Below, in pieces: positions 40,599 to 50,865 of a DNA stretch of 64,000 nt. The stretch lies in contig NZ_FNPJ01000004.1 of the NCBI RefSeq assembly GCF_900107265.1, forward strand, positions 1-64,000. Reading direction: 5' to 3'. Numbering within the stretch: the stretch's first letter is position 1; the number at the start of each line of letters is the position of its first letter. The DNA is from Nitrosomonas sp. Nm33. Lineage in GTDB: Bacteria; Pseudomonadota; Gammaproteobacteria; Burkholderiales; Nitrosomonadaceae. Made by a program: the position numbers and the translations under genes. The notes under the pieces were generated by a model. That model was not told the DNA's origin and made no database searches. It worked only from the letters and a program-made list of their open reading frames with translations.

Positions 40599-43451
40599 AT
40601 GGAACTGATTAAAATTCGCGGGGCACGCACCCATAATCTCAAAAATATCAACCTCGATATTCCACGCAACAAGTTGGTGGTGATTACCGGCTTATCCGGT
40701 TCAGGTAAGTCTTCGCTCGCATTTGACACGCTGTATGCAGAAGGACAGCGCCGCTATGTCGAGTCGCTGTCTGCTTATGCCCGGCAGTTTCTGCAATTGA
40801 TGGAAAAACCCGATGTCGACCTGATCGAGGGGCTTTCGCCTGCCATCGCCATCGAACAGAAAGCCACTTCGCATAATCCACGCTCAACGGTTGGAACCGT
40901 CACCGAGATCCATGATTACTTGCGTTTGCTGTTTGCCCGCGTGGGCGAGCCGCAGTGCCCGGAGCACGGCATTATCCTGTCCGCCCAGAGTGTCTCGCAA
41001 ATGGTGGACCAGGTACTGCAATTGCCGGAAGACACCAAGCTCATGATACTGGCACCGAGTGTGGTTGGACGCAAAGGTGAGCAACTCGATCTGTTCGACG
41101 AGCTGCGTGCACAAGGCTTTGTACGCGTACGGCTCGACGGAGAAACGTATGAAATCGACAATCTGCCAAAACTGGAGAAAAACAAGAAGCATACCATCGA
41201 AGTAGTCATCGATCGGCTGAAAATCTCGCCTGACGCCAAGCAACGATTGGCCGAATCGTTTGAAACTGCCTTGTGCCATGCTGATGGCCGCGCCCTGGCG
41301 GTAGAAATGGAGAGTGGCAAGGAACATCTGTTTTCTGCCAAATTCAGTTGCCCGGTGTGCAGTTATGCCTTATCGGAGCTGGAACCTCGCTTGTTCTCCT
41401 TCAATAACCCGGTCGGTGCCTGCCCCAAATGCGATGGGCTGGGACAGATTACCTTCTTTGATCCTGAGCGGATCGTTGCCTTTCCACATTTATCGCTTGC
41501 TTCCGGTGCGATCAAACATTGGGACCGGCGTAATCAGTTTTACTTTCAGATGCTGATGGCTCTGGCCAGACATTATGATTTTGATCTGGAAACTCCCTTC
41601 CAGCAATTGGATGAGAAAATCCAGCACATCATTCTGCACGGTTCTGGCAAGGAAAAAATCAAGTTCTCCTACCTGAATGAAAGTGGCCGATCCTCCCAGC
41701 AAACGCATGCTTTTGAGGGTGTCATTCCCAATCTGACGCGCCGCTATCATGAAACCGACTCACAAACCGTGCGCGAGGAATTGGCGAAATTCATCAACTC
41801 GTGCACGTGCCCCGACTGTGAAGGTACGCGCTTGTGCCGTGAAGCACGACATGTGCACGTCAATGGAAAAGCTATCTATGAAATCAGCGCATGGCCACTC
41901 AAGCAGGCCAGGCTGTTTTTCGATCAACTAACACTGGCAGGACACAAACAAGCAATTGCGGAACGAATCATCCGGGAAATCGCCTCCCGTCTGCAATTTC
42001 TCAACAATGTTGGACTTGATTATTTGTCGCTCGATCGCTCTGCCGATACCTTATCGGGCGGAGAATCCCAGCGCATCCGCCTGGCAAGCCAAATTGGCTC
42101 TGGCCTAACGGGTGTCATGTATGTGCTCGATGAACCTTCGATCGGCTTGCATCAGCGCGACAATAGCCGCTTGCTGGAAACGCTGCAGCACCTTCGCAAT
42201 CTCGGCAATAGCGTGATCGTGGTGGAACATGATCAGGATGCCATTCAGCTGGCCGATCATGTGGTCGATATGGGACCTGGCGCTGGGGAACATGGTGGCT
42301 TCGTCATTGCTGAGGGTACCCCGGCAGACATTCAGCAGAACGCATCCTCGCTGACCGGTCGCTATCTTTCTGGCCAATTAACCATCGAGGTACCGCCAAC
42401 CCGCACTCTCCCCAATCCTGAACGCATGCTGAAAATTACCGGTGCATCTGGCAACAATCTAAAGAATGCCGATCTCAATCTGCCTGTTGGTTTGCTGGTC
42501 TGTATCACCGGGGTGTCGGGTTCAGGCAAATCCACGCTGATCAACGACACGCTGTATTGTGCTGTGGCACGTCATCTCTACGGCAGCAGCACGGAACCCG
42601 CACCGTATCAAGAGCTTGATGGCATGGCTTTTTTCGATAAGGTGATCAATATGGATCAAACACCGATCGGCCGCACACCGCGCTCCAATCCAGCCACCTA
42701 CACTGGCCTGTTTACCCCGATCCGTGAACTGTTTGCTGGTGTTCCGCAAGCGCGGGAGCGTGGCTATAATCCCGGGCGTTTTTCGTTCAACGTCAAAGGC
42801 GGACGTTGCGAGGCCTGCCAGGGAGATGGCGTCATCAAGGTAGAAATGCATTTCTTGCCGGATATCTATGTCGCCTGCGATGTGTGCCATGGCAAGCGTT
42901 ATAACCGTGAAACGCTGGAGATTCAGTACAAAGGCAAAAACATCAACGAGATCCTGAAAATGACTGTGGAAAACGCCTTTGCATTCTTTGATTCTGTGCC
43001 GGTGGTCGCGCGCAAACTGCGAACCTTACTCGATGTGGGATTGGGCTATATCACCTTGGGGCAATCGGCTACTACGCTCTCAGGGGGGGAAGCGCAGCGT
43101 GTGAAGCTGTCACTGGAGTTGTCCAAGCGTGATACCGGCCGCACGCTTTATATCCTCGATGAGCCCACCACCGGCCTTCATTTCCAGGATATTGATCTCT
43201 TGCTAAAGGTGCTGCACCGACTGCGTGACCATGGCAATACCGTTGTCGTTATTGAGCATAACCTCGATGTGATTAAGACAGCCGATTGGATCATCGATCT
43301 TGGGCCAGAAGGTGGCGATGGCGGCGGCCAGATCATTGCCGAAGGCACGCCGGAAAGCATCGCGCAAAACCCGATGAGCGTCACCGGTGAATATCTGAAA
43401 CCCATGCTTGCTGCAGCGAGTAAAAAGGAAAGCACTGAGGTCAGCGCTTGA
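40599..43451 (+). CDS. uvrA: Excinuclease ABC subunit A
   Basis: 950 residues, full-length UvrA. It recognises DNA damage and loads UvrB. It has two ABC ATPase modules with Walker [10 protein letters not shown] (about 32-40) and GVSGSGKST (about 640), two LSGGE signatures, and zinc-finger Cys pairs (CPVC...CPKC and CEAC...CDVC). Its TGA overlaps the TTG start of the next gene, suggesting coupling. Confidence 0.97.
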   Translation: MELIKIRGARTHNLKNINLDIPRNKLVVITGLSGSGKSSLAFDTLYAEGQRRYVESLSAYARQFLQLMEKPDVDLIEGLSPAIAIEQKATSHNPRSTVGTVTEIHDYLRLLFARVGEPQCPEHGIILSAQSVSQMVDQVLQLPEDTKLMILAPSVVGRKGEQLDLFDELRAQGFVRVRLDGETYEIDNLPKLEKNKKHTIEVVIDRLKISPDAKQRLAESFETALCHADGRALAVEMESGKEHLFSAKFSCPVCSYALSELEPRLFSFNNPVGACPKCDGLGQITFFDPERIVAFPHLSLASGAIKHWDRRNQFYFQMLMALARHYDFDLETPFQQLDEKIQHIILHGSGKEKIKFSYLNESGRSSQQTHAFEGVIPNLTRRYHETDSQTVREELAKFINSCTCPDCEGTRLCREARHVHVNGKAIYEISAWPLKQARLFFDQLTLAGHKQAIAERIIREIASRLQFLNNVGLDYLSLDRSADTLSGGESQRIRLASQIGSGLTGVMYVLDEPSIGLHQRDNSRLLETLQHLRNLGNSVIVVEHDQDAIQLADHVVDMGPGAGEHGGFVIAEGTPADIQQNASSLTGRYLSGQLTIEVPPTRTLPNPERMLKITGASGNNLKNADLNLPVGLLVCITGVSGSGKSTLINDTLYCAVARHLYGSSTEPAPYQELDGMAFFDKVINMDQTPIGRTPRSNPATYTGLFTPIRELFAGVPQARERGYNPGRFSFNVKGGRCEACQGDGVIKVEMHFLPDIYVACDVCHGKRYNRETLEIQYKGKNINEILKMTVENAFAFFDSVPVVARKLRTLLDVGLGYITLGQSATTLSGGEAQRVKLSLELSKRDTGRTLYILDEPTTGLHFQDIDLLLKVLHRLRDHGNTVVVIEHNLDVIKTADWIIDLGPEGGDGGGQIIAEGTPESIAQNPMSVTGEYLKPMLAAASKKESTEVSA

Positions 43452-44719
43452 ACCCGCGCGAACTGTTGCTCAACAGTTTCCAGGTGGCGCTAGACGCAGC
43501 CGACCCGCTAAAAATCGTCCCAGCTCATTTACCGAGTCCGCCAAAAGGAAAAACCTTGGTGGTGGGCGCAGGCAAGGCTGCCGCAGCCATGGCGCAGGCG
43601 GTAGAGGCGCATTGGCCAGCAGAGGCCAATCTGGAGGGCATCGTCATCACGCGTTATGGCCACGGCCTGCCCACCCGAAAAATTGAAGTCATCGAAGCTG
43701 GTCATCCGTTACCCGATCAGCACGGCGAACTCGCCACACGAGCGATTCTGGCAAGAGTGCAAGCACTCACCGCCAATGATCTGCTGCTGGGTTTGTTCAG
43801 TGGTGGTGGATCGAGCTTGCTGTCGCTGCCGATTGCGGGTATCTCGATGGAGGAACTCAAGGATATCACCCAGCAACTGCTGCTTTGTGGTGCTTCTATT
43901 CAGGAAATCAATATGGTGCGCAAGCATCTATCCGCCGTGCTCGGTGGCAGACTGGCGGCCGCCTGCCGCGCGCCGATCCATTGCCTGATCATTTCCGATG
44001 TCACCGGAGATGACCCGACCCATATTGCCTCAGGCCCTTGCGCGCCTGATCCGACCACTTATGCCGACGCGCTTGCCGTGATCAAGCAATATGCGATCAA
44101 TGTTCCCCCCCATGTCATGAATATTCTGCAGGAAAGAAGTCAGCATGCCGGAGATGAAACACCCAAGCTGGGTGATCCCATTTTCAGAAATGTGCAAAAT
44201 CGCGTCATTGCTACCGCTCACCAATCGCTCAAGGCTGCTGAGCATTTTTTTCGAGCGCATAACATCTCTCCGCTGATACTGGGCGATACCGTCACCGGGG
44301 AAGCACAGGAAGTAGCCAAAGTGTATGCGGCCCTGGTAAGAGAAATTCGCCATTACGGCAATCCGTTTAAACCACCTGTGGCGCTGATTTCTGGTGGAGA
44401 AACCACCGTGACGGTAAAAGGCCGTGGCCGAGGGGGACGCAATGCCGAATTTTTACTTTCGCTTGCCGTTGTACTGGATGGACAGGAACAAGTCTACGCA
44501 CTCGCCTGTGATACCGATGGTATCGACGGCACAGAAAATAACGCAGGTGCTATCCTCACCCCCGACTCACTTAGCCGCGCCCGTCAGCTTGGCCTCGATC
44601 TTGTCGCTCTGCTGAATGACAATGATGCCTATACTTTCTTTGAACAACTCGATGACCTGATCATCACCGGCCCCACCCGCACTAATGTAAACGATTATCG
44701 GGTAATTCTGGTTTTATAG
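43448..44719 (+). CDS. Glycerate kinase (GckA/TtuD, MOFRL family)
   Basis: 423 residues. It phosphorylates D-glycerate, to 2-phosphoglycerate in this family. Motifs are [58 protein letters not shown], and the MOFRL end [24 protein letters not shown]. The start is TTG and overlaps the uvrA stop by 4 bp; the next ATG lies far inside a conserved domain. Confidence 0.93.
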   Translation: MNPRELLLNSFQVALDAADPLKIVPAHLPSPPKGKTLVVGAGKAAAAMAQAVEAHWPAEANLEGIVITRYGHGLPTRKIEVIEAGHPLPDQHGELATRAILARVQALTANDLLLGLFSGGGSSLLSLPIAGISMEELKDITQQLLLCGASIQEINMVRKHLSAVLGGRLAAACRAPIHCLIISDVTGDDPTHIASGPCAPDPTTYADALAVIKQYAINVPPHVMNILQERSQHAGDETPKLGDPIFRNVQNRVIATAHQSLKAAEHFFRAHNISPLILGDTVTGEAQEVAKVYAALVREIRHYGNPFKPPVALISGGETTVTVKGRGRGGRNAEFLLSLAVVLDGQEQVYALACDTDGIDGTENNAGAILTPDSLSRARQLGLDLVALLNDNDAYTFFEQLDDLIITGPTRTNVNDYRVILVL

Positions 44720-44870
44720 GGATTTTTATATGTTTTGTGCTGTAATTTTTTTAATTCAGTTAAATGAAGCGCTAACTCTGTCCAGATTAATTCTATCGAA
44801 AATTTCACACTTCGATAAACGAACTTAAATCCGTTCTGGCTGAAATTATCGAACCAGTTTGTTATAGGGA

Positions 44871-45536
44871 TCACAGTAGTTTTTTCTGCTTAAAAGAAAC
44901 AACATTTGATCGTGAATGATTAGAGTAGGTGTCCCAGGTAGGAGCGTATTCCTCAGCCTGGTTACCCCATACGAACCACCCCTTTCTAGGTCCTCTTGCA
45001 AAAAGCTCGATATACGGTCCAGGACTGCATGATTCTATTACTTGATACTGTTCATCAGGTTTCCGGCTATGCTCCCGTTTCTGAGATGAGATGATATTTT
45101 CCTGGCTTCGGCCGGGTTGTAGTGTCCGGGCATTTTTACCTCGCACTCCAAACAAAATCATTTCCGTAACATTTCTGAAGTAAAAGCCAACGCCGCGTCT
45201 GTCTGGTCCGCCATCTTTTCTGATCTTGTACCAGATTAAATTTGTCTTGTAGGTAAAACCCCAGTGTTCCATGACTTGTAACCCATCTGCCAGCAGCGCA
45301 TTCGGTACCCACAAATAGAGATGTGCGGTATCTTTTACGATCGCCTCAACAGGCAAATCCTTGATTTCCTGCAAGGTCATAGTCGGATAGCGGGATAAAC
45401 GCTTATGTTCGGGCGCCATTTTCCCTGTGCGGTTTTGAAACTGCCAAGGTGGATCTGCAAGCACGGTAGCAAATTTTCTTTTCCCTACTTCTTCAAGAAG
45501 ATCATCAGATGCACTCATGTTATTCGTCGTCTGCAT
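44871..45536 (-). CDS. MT-A70 family DNA adenine methyltransferase
   Basis: About 221 residues from the ATG at 45536; the open frame continues upstream but overlaps the nuclease gene. The DPPW catalytic motif (about 28-31; TVLADPPWQFQNR) and the later YLWVPNALLADGLQVMEHWGF block mark MT-A70 N6-adenine methyltransferases. Its start overlaps the 3' end of the nuclease gene by 17 bp, so it is the modification partner of that enzyme. It is AT-rich relative to the uvrA-glycerate kinase pair, which suggests acquisition. Confidence 0.88.
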   Translation of the reverse strand: MQTTNNMSASDDLLEEVGKRKFATVLADPPWQFQNRTGKMAPEHKRLSRYPTMTLQEIKDLPVEAIVKDTAHLYLWVPNALLADGLQVMEHWGFTYKTNLIWYKIRKDGGPDRRGVGFYFRNVTEMILFGVRGKNARTLQPGRSQENIISSQKREHSRKPDEQYQVIESCSPGPYIELFARGPRKGWFVWGNQAEEYAPTWDTYSNHSRSNVVSFKQKKLL

Positions 45537-46119
45537 AGAGTAATTTTGTGATACCAAAAACCAACAAAGGACATCCCCCTCCACCACCGCCCTCAATTCG
45601 CGGAAGAAGCTTACTCATGTGGGTTGTCGAAGCTCCATATGATGTCCCTCTACCAAGCTCATTGAAAATATCTTGAAGATCGTCACACCGAGTAATGATT
45701 ACTCCCACACTAATTACCCTTAGATCAAATAATAACCTGAAGTTGTTAAGATCTCGATCATAGAATGGATCTTTGTTGTTCCATTCTATTTCCAGCGCCA
45801 CACGGTTCCGAAAGCAATCTACCTTATGCGTCGGCGTATCCATTTTGTTTTGATCAACAACCACCTGCGTTTTAAATTCCTTCTCTGTCCATCCTCGCTC
45901 ATACAAGTAATTGTCAATGAACTCAGACACCTTGGATTTTCTTCCGCCAGGATTGGTGATCCAGCTTTTATTAAGTTTAAAATCTGTCAAAACGGAAAGA
46001 ATATCACTCCATTCGTCAGAAAAATCTTCCTTCAAAATTGCACAAGCGTGCTTCCACTCTCGCACTTCATATCTTTCCCGAATAAATTCTGGAAGCAATT
46101 CAATACCCATGTATTCCAT
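45520..46119 (-). CDS. BglII/BstYI-family type II restriction endonuclease
   Basis: About 199 residues from the ATG at 46119, the first start with a purine-rich site; the open frame extends to 46206. The segment VDCFRNRVALEIEWNNKDP gives Asp, Glu nine residues later and a second Glu two further on, the same spacing as the BglII catalytic Asp84/Glu93/Gln95 (from memory), with the Gln replaced. This matches the RE_BglII family, whose members cut around GATC (AGATCT or RGATCY). It overlaps the MT-A70 methyltransferase, a nuclease-first type II system. A glycine run (EGGGGGGCPL) near the C-terminus is odd. Confidence 0.8.
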   Translation of the reverse strand: MEYMGIELLPEFIRERYEVREWKHACAILKEDFSDEWSDILSVLTDFKLNKSWITNPGGRKSKVSEFIDNYLYERGWTEKEFKTQVVVDQNKMDTPTHKVDCFRNRVALEIEWNNKDPFYDRDLNNFRLLFDLRVISVGVIITRCDDLQDIFNELGRGTSYGASTTHMSKLLPRIEGGGGGGCPLLVFGITKLLYADDE

Positions 46120-46576
46120 ACTCGTTTCTTTTTTTAACGTTCTAGCCAGCTTGCCGCAAATATCCACTATCCAATGAATCAGAAAATACTTCTTTTGCCA
46201 AATCAATGCCTATAATTGTAATCTTTATGTTGGGCACTCCTTCTCTGTTTTAGCAGCATTATCTCGAAAAATCCTGCATGTGCCCGGGTATCTTCTTTCT
46301 TGTGATGGAGAACTAAACCTAGATGGTTGAAGGTTGAAGATTGATAACATCATTTTACCCTTCCTTTCTTTAATAAATGTTTATCAAATTGGATGGTTGA
46401 TGAATAATCCTAAAAAAGCCGCAATAGATTATTAAAATATGCAAATTTAAAAAATACGTACTAATACGTAAAACAAAAACGTTCTTTCGCTGGATGAAAT
46501 ATGTAATTCGATTTGTAAGCGTACTCAGGTTATCCAGTACGACCTGGACCAAATGCTCCAGCCCTTGCGACCGAGT
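46120..46576. other. AT-rich intergenic region before the R-M genes
   Basis: About 460 bp upstream of the nuclease gene. It has no supported coding region; the short frames present are very AT-rich and chance-like. It should contain the promoter of the R-M pair, not identified. Confidence 0.4.
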
Positions 46577-46747
46577 TCATGAGAGGGTTCCCTTGAAGTG
46601 TCGATAGCGACGTATCAGATGATTGGTGGAGCTATCATGTCCGAGCGCGGGCTCTGTCTTGCTTTCCAGTTCAGGGATGATGCGTTGAGCCAGCACCTTG
46701 CCCAGCTCCACGCCCCACTGGTCGAAGGGATTGATTCCCAAATGGCA
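46577..46747 (-). pseudogene. pgi: Glucose-6-phosphate isomerase C-terminal remnant
   Basis: About 56 codons on the minus strand read [20 protein letters not shown], then PELESK, and end at TGA (46577-46579). GIN[11 protein letters not shown] is a strongly conserved Pgi signature near the C-terminus. The upstream about 490 codons are missing: sequence before 46747 is unrelated. It shows that pgi was disrupted here, probably when the R-M cassette or IS debris came in. A complete pgi could exist elsewhere. Confidence 0.85.
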
Positions 46748-46802
46748 CCTTCCCAAATCGCACCTTGGGTGAAGACCGAGTTTTTATGCAGTGAAAGACG
46801 AA

Positions 46803-46835
46803 CTCAGGCTAAAAGAGGAATTTAGGTTTATTTTT
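46803..46835 (+). repeat. 33-bp inverted repeat, left copy
   Basis: Begins CTCAGGCTAAAAGAGGAATT; the other copy lies at 47450-47482 in opposite orientation with three mismatches by eye. The pair encloses about 650 bp with the small lipoprotein gene. Confidence 0.7.
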
Positions 46836-47125
46836 CCTATACGTACACGATGTGACAGCAAGATCACATGACTATTTTGTTCGATGTTTCTGGCACCAAG
46901 AAATAAAAATTGTATGCAAATGCATTATTGCCTGCCTATTCGCTATCCCTTAGCATCCACATGCAGCGAAACTAAATTGGTTTAACCCGTTGCTTCTGTT
47001 CTGCTTCAGGAATCAATCTTTAGGAGTCGATCAGAAAATTAAGGATTAAATAATATTAAGGATCAAATAATTAAACCACTCTGAGTCCAATTATTTGTAT
47101 TTTTTCTATATAGGAGACTGCAAAA
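46836..47125. other. Upstream region of the small lipoprotein
   Basis: 290 AT-rich bases with no coding signal. GATTAAATAATATTAAGGAT-type near-direct repeats (AAGGATTAAATAATATT / AAGGATCAAATAATT, about 47040-47070) precede the lipoprotein start. Confidence 0.35.
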
Positions 47126-47326
47126 ATGAAATTTTCACTCATATTAGCTGCACTCTTACTAGCATCCTTACTAACTGCCTGCATGGATCCAAAACCCGGT
47201 CAGTATCCGCCAAGCGCAATGATGGACCGTGATTCTATGCCCAGCAACAATTTTTTACCCAGCAACGATTCTTCATCCTCGAACGTGACGGGTGTCCGCC
47301 AATACTTGACGGGTATTCGCCAATAA
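47126..47326 (+). CDS. Small lipoprotein
   Basis: 66 residues with a clear lipoprotein signal (LLASLLTAC, Cys19). A short Ser/Asn/Pro-rich mature part contains SNNFLPSN and a repeated pair GVRQYLTGIRQ. It resembles small entericidin-like or hypothetical lipoproteins, without a specific family call. Ribosome-binding AGGAG lies 12 bp before the ATG, and a terminator follows at 47361. Confidence 0.65.
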   Translation: MKFSLILAALLLASLLTACMDPKPGQYPPSAMMDRDSMPSNNFLPSNDSSSSNVTGVRQYLTGIRQ

Positions 47327-47360
47327 TGGAACGCGTTCTATGCTGGATAAGCAGGATACA

Positions 47361-47391
47361 AAAAAACTGTCCTTTTAGGGCAGTTTTTTTA
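47361..47391 (+). terminator. Rho-independent terminator
   Basis: AAAAAACTGTCC, loop TTTTA, GGGCAGTTTTTTT: a stem with a strong T-run 35 bp after the lipoprotein stop. Confidence 0.85.
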
Positions 47392-47449
47392 TAATCAGGA
47401 TCACCGAGCAAATTTATTAGTTGGCTTTGGCATTATTCTTCTTTTTACC

Positions 47450-47482
47450 AAAATTAACCCTGAATTCCTCTTTTAGCCTGAG
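47450..47482 (-). repeat. 33-bp inverted repeat, right copy
   Basis: On the minus strand starts CTCAGGCTAAAAGAGGAATT, matching 46803-46835 in 30 of 33 positions. It adjoins the IS1380-type transposase remnant. Confidence 0.7.
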
Positions 47483-47611
47483 CTGGAAGTCCAGTGCGCC
47501 TGCCCGCGCTGCCAAGAGATTGCAGCGTTGCAGGTCATGGGTGATATAACCACCCCAGCCCCATTTAATTAGAATCCAAGCATTGCAGAATGCTACTGCT
47601 GAATTTTGCAA
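47483..47611 (-). pseudogene. IS1380-type transposase remnant
   Basis: The reading frame contains KWGWGGYITHDLQRC and LLAARAGAL (47492-47566). This is the C-terminal segment of IS1380-family transposases, which typically read NQWGWGGYTTHD...LAARAVALVYNWW. Sequence on both sides is unrelated, so only a scar remains. The next 240 bp to the peptidase gene hold nothing recognisable. Confidence 0.65.
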
Positions 47612-47849
47612 GCAGATAAGTGATAGTTGTGTTGGTTAGCATATTAACTGGATGGGTATGGAACTCTTGGGGTCTGCAGCAAAGATTTTGGTTTGCTAGA
47701 CTGAAATACTGCCTCTTATTGATTATCCGCTGTACCGTTCGGGATGGTATCTATCTTTAGATTGTCGTTCTTTCTGTACGTAATATTAACAGGAGCAGGC
47801 TAATGGGCGATCCTGATTATTCATCGTGATGATAGTATGGAACATGTGA

Positions 47850-48821
47850 ATGAGTTTACCTGGCTTTATTCTCATTTGCCTTATACTGACATGGAGCAAA
47901 GTGGTTTTTCCAGAAAATATGCCAGCCATGAAAGAAACAGTTAAATCTTCTACGCCTACTCTCTCCGACCGTTTGCATAACCATGTTTCTCATCTTGCGT
48001 TGAAAATCGGGCAACGTAACATCCTTCATTTGCATGCACTTAATGCTGCAGCAGCGTATATTCACAATGAATGGACTGCCCAGGGCTATCAGGTGAAAGT
48101 ACAGTATTACCAAGCCAATGGCGTGCAAAGTAAAAATCTGGAAGTCAGCCGGATAGGCACGACAAAGCCTCATGAAATTATCCTTGTTGGGGCGCACTAT
48201 GACACAGTGGAGGGTTCACCCGGTGCGAATGACAACGCTAGCGGCATTGCTGCGCTTCTTGAACTTAGTCGGTTTTTTGCCACAGTCGAAACAGAACGCA
48301 CCTTGCGTTTCGTAGCTTTTACCAACGAGGAATCGCCTTTCTTTTTCTGGGGTCAGATGGGCAGCACCATTTATGCCCAGCAGGCAAAGGCGCGTAATGA
48401 GAATATACGCCTTATGATCTCACTGGAAATGCTGGGCTCATACAGCGAAAAGCCAGGCAGTCAAAGTTACCCCTTATTTCTTAAATATTTCTACCCAGAT
48501 CGTGCAAACTTCATCGCGATGGTCTCCAACTTGGCATCACGCAAGGAATTGAATCAGCTGGTTTTAGCCTTCAAATCCCACTCGGATTTCCCACTAGAAT
48601 CTCTGGCTACCTTTGAATTCATCCCGGGAGTAGCATGGAGCGATCATCTATCCTTCTGGCGAGAAGGCTACCCCGCGGTGATGGTCACCGATACAGCTTT
48701 TTATCGCTACGAAGCCTATCATACGGAGAAAGACACACCCGAAAAGCTGAACTATTCAGCGATGGCACAAGTAGCAGAAGGATTGTTTCATGCTTTGCGA
48801 ACATTAAAGTTGCCCAAATAA
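47850..48821 (+). CDS. Exported M28-family metallopeptidase
   Basis: 323 residues. The N-terminal hydrophobic segment (FILICLILTWSKVVF) is a signal peptide or anchor. M28 zinc motifs are visible: HYDTVEGSPGANDNASG (His/Asp ligands, about 112-128), TNEESPFF (general base Glu and Glu ligand), EMLGSYS, and a late His in YEAYHTEKDTP. It would be a periplasmic aminopeptidase or a glutaminyl-cyclase-like member. It is a single gene. Confidence 0.87.
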   Translation: MSLPGFILICLILTWSKVVFPENMPAMKETVKSSTPTLSDRLHNHVSHLALKIGQRNILHLHALNAAAAYIHNEWTAQGYQVKVQYYQANGVQSKNLEVSRIGTTKPHEIILVGAHYDTVEGSPGANDNASGIAALLELSRFFATVETERTLRFVAFTNEESPFFFWGQMGSTIYAQQAKARNENIRLMISLEMLGSYSEKPGSQSYPLFLKYFYPDRANFIAMVSNLASRKELNQLVLAFKSHSDFPLESLATFEFIPGVAWSDHLSFWREGYPAVMVTDTAFYRYEAYHTEKDTPEKLNYSAMAQVAEGLFHALRTLKLPK

Positions 48822-49574
48822 ATTAACTAACCTGGGCTCCTTGTTGCGGACAACTCATTTTATTATTGAATGGATCAGGAACAGAGCATGGTCTTTTCTT
48901 TACCTTCTTCTGATCAATGCACCAATTAATACGCTGGACTCTATTCAGGTACAAATAAACAATAAACCGAGTTTCAGACAGTTGCGGTTTATGCCTTTTT
49001 TCTTCCCTTTTGTATTTGACTCTATTGCTGACTGGCAATTGGCGGTTCCGAGATAACCGCATGCTGCTACGAAATCAGGTCTAAAAAACTCAGAAGTCAT
49101 TTTTTAACAAAGCGTTACTCTCCCTCAAAAGACAGAATCATGTTGGTTGAAAGACTTTGGTTAGTCCTAGATCAACTCGATCCAATCATTGAATGGGATC
49201 AGGAAATTGAAAATCGAATCACTGTTTACGAAACTGATTCCAGAAATAAGTAACTCCAATTTCCAATTAACTCAGATACTCCATACAGCATATACTCAAT
49301 TAGCGACAATATATTTATTTTAGAAACATAGTCTTATGCATTATAAATAAAAATACGTCTCTAATTAGAGACAAGGTAAATCTTTTAAAAAATATGGGAT
49401 TATACATTTTGCATATTTTTTGTATAAAACCAATGTGTTGTCGGCGACTTTTCCTCCATATCCTTCTTATAAGATATCATATAACTATTTGTTATTAATA
49501 TATAAATTATATTGGCACAGATAGTGCTATATATAAAGCAAAGTCATTTTTATTACGGGATTAAAAGAAGATTG
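48822..49574. other. AT-rich intergenic region
   Basis: About 750 bp without a supported gene. A 37-codon frame starts at 49140 (MLVERLWLVLDQLDPIIEW) but has no clear ribosome-binding site and no recognised relative. Confidence 0.4.
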
Positions 49575-50116
49575 GGACTTATCATGAAGATGTCGTCATA
49601 TCAAGAATAATGAATATGTCATTTTCTTCCCAGCAACCCTGGTTTTACTGCCAGGATTAATTTTGTTTATACCGATCATCCCGAAAATGGCTTGATAAAG
49701 GTTAGAGATAACGAATAGTCGATCAATTGCAAAATAATTGGATTTGTCTGCAAAACCCTTTAAGTCTTTGCATCCTGCCAATATATAAGCTTTTGTTTAC
49801 CTGTAAGAATTATATTTAAATTTTTGCACCGACTGTCGATATCTAAACCAGGTTTAATTGCAAAAGCTAGATTAATCAGCAAGTTATCGTCTGTTTTATG
49901 CAATTAAATTCTAAAAAGCGCTGAATGATTTAATGCAATTAAGTACGAGGGAGCCATTTCAGCAAAATTACTTCTGTTCGAAGCAAGTTTGCTGAATCAA
50001 ATCGAGTTAACGATGATTTCCAAGAGACTCTAAGCGGACGTCATATAACACCTGTATCGCTCTATTTAACATGATTCATGCGAATTTATTCATTCATTTT
50101 AAGGAGACTCTAAATA
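49575..50116 (+). promoter_or_regulatory. Conserved long leader, copy 1
   Basis: About 540 bp before the first His/Gly-rich gene. It is nearly repeated before the second gene (50866-51410): I count about two dozen differences in the first 420 bases. It contains TTTAATTGCA (49853-49862), its complement TGCAATTAAA (49899-49908) and a third TGCAATTAA (49934-49942). A hairpin TTCAGCAAA...TTTGCTGAA lies at 49958-49996 with an inner CTTC/GAAG stem. It has no coding signal in common with the second copy. It is probably a promoter plus a structured 5' UTR. Confidence 0.6.
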
Positions 50117-50710
50117 ATGGCACATGATTCATTAGGTGGTGGACACGGACATGGGCATGGAAATAGTAATGGACATGGAAATGGACATGATCAGCATGGA
50201 AACGGCCATGGGTATGGACATGAGCAACATGGAAATGGACATGGGTATGGACATGTGGAAAATTTTCTAAATGATCACATGCCGGATCATGTAGCAGATG
50301 CACATTCAGAACATTTTAATCTTTCGGAACCTTCTGAATATTTAGTATATTCAAGAGATGAAAATTCAGAACATTCAGAGCACTCAGAAAATTCTGAAAA
50401 TTTAAATCTCAATGTGGAGCATGAAAATAGCAACGGTGGTAGCGATTCCCTAGTTGGTGGCCATGGCAATGATATCTTCGATTTCAATGCCCTTGGTGAT
50501 GACATCGCTCAGATTGACAATGGCGATATGCTGCCCATCTCACCGGATGATATCCCTACGGGTGCTGATCTGCAGCTTTTCATGACTGATACTTCTGAAA
50601 CCCATAGCAACGTCACCCCTGAATCCACGGATGGCGAATCATCGATTACGCTGGTTGGTGTGCCCGCTAGCGAAATTACCACCCATATGGAGACATTTGA
50701 TTTGTCGTAA
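50117..50710 (+). CDS. His/Gly-rich RTX-like secreted protein, copy 1
   Basis: 197 residues. N-terminal MAHDSLGGGHGHGHG is followed by GNGH/HGYGH repeats to about 48, a Ser/Glu/His zone with SEHSEH units, then SLVGGHGNDIFDFNALGDD (about 113-131), one RTX-type calcium turn (GGxGxD). The C-terminus ESSITLVGVPASEITTHMETFDLS is like the tail of small type I-secreted RTX proteins. There is no Sec signal. The repeats could bind Ni, Zn or Cu. AAGGAG precedes the ATG and a hairpin terminator follows. A paralogue lies 700 bp downstream. Function unknown. Confidence 0.7.
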   Translation: MAHDSLGGGHGHGHGNSNGHGNGHDQHGNGHGYGHEQHGNGHGYGHVENFLNDHMPDHVADAHSEHFNLSEPSEYLVYSRDENSEHSEHSENSENLNLNVEHENSNGGSDSLVGGHGNDIFDFNALGDDIAQIDNGDMLPISPDDIPTGADLQLFMTDTSETHSNVTPESTDGESSITLVGVPASEITTHMETFDLS

Positions 50711-50727
50711 TTCAACAAACGAATACT

Positions 50728-50763
50728 TCAAAAAGCCCGCAGATGTTTTGCGGGCTTTTTTAT
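50728..50763 (+). terminator. Rho-independent terminator
   Basis: AAAAAGCCCGCA, loop, TGCGGGCTTTTTT directly after the first His/Gly-rich gene; the same terminator follows the second gene. Confidence 0.9.
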
Positions 50764-50865
50764 ATATGGATATTTCACATATCTGGACCAAAAGATATGC
50801 AATGGTGCGAGCATTTTGGTGTGAGCTACGTGGCTGTGAGCCGGACATGAAAGTGGGGGAAAATG
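50764..50865. other. Spacer within the tandem unit
   Basis: Includes GATATTTCACATATC and an AAAGATATG-type segment that recurs after the second gene (near 52164). The duplicated unit therefore extends past the terminator. Confidence 0.5.

Noticed and set aside
44871-45596. Longer methyltransferase starting at 45596
   Set aside because: The added residues lie inside the nuclease gene in another frame, and the ATG at 45536 gives the expected N-terminus before DPPW.
48841-49056. 71-residue plus-strand frame and its antisense after the M28 peptidase gene
   Set aside because: No ribosome-binding site, odd composition rich in Phe/Arg, and overlapping open frames on both strands.
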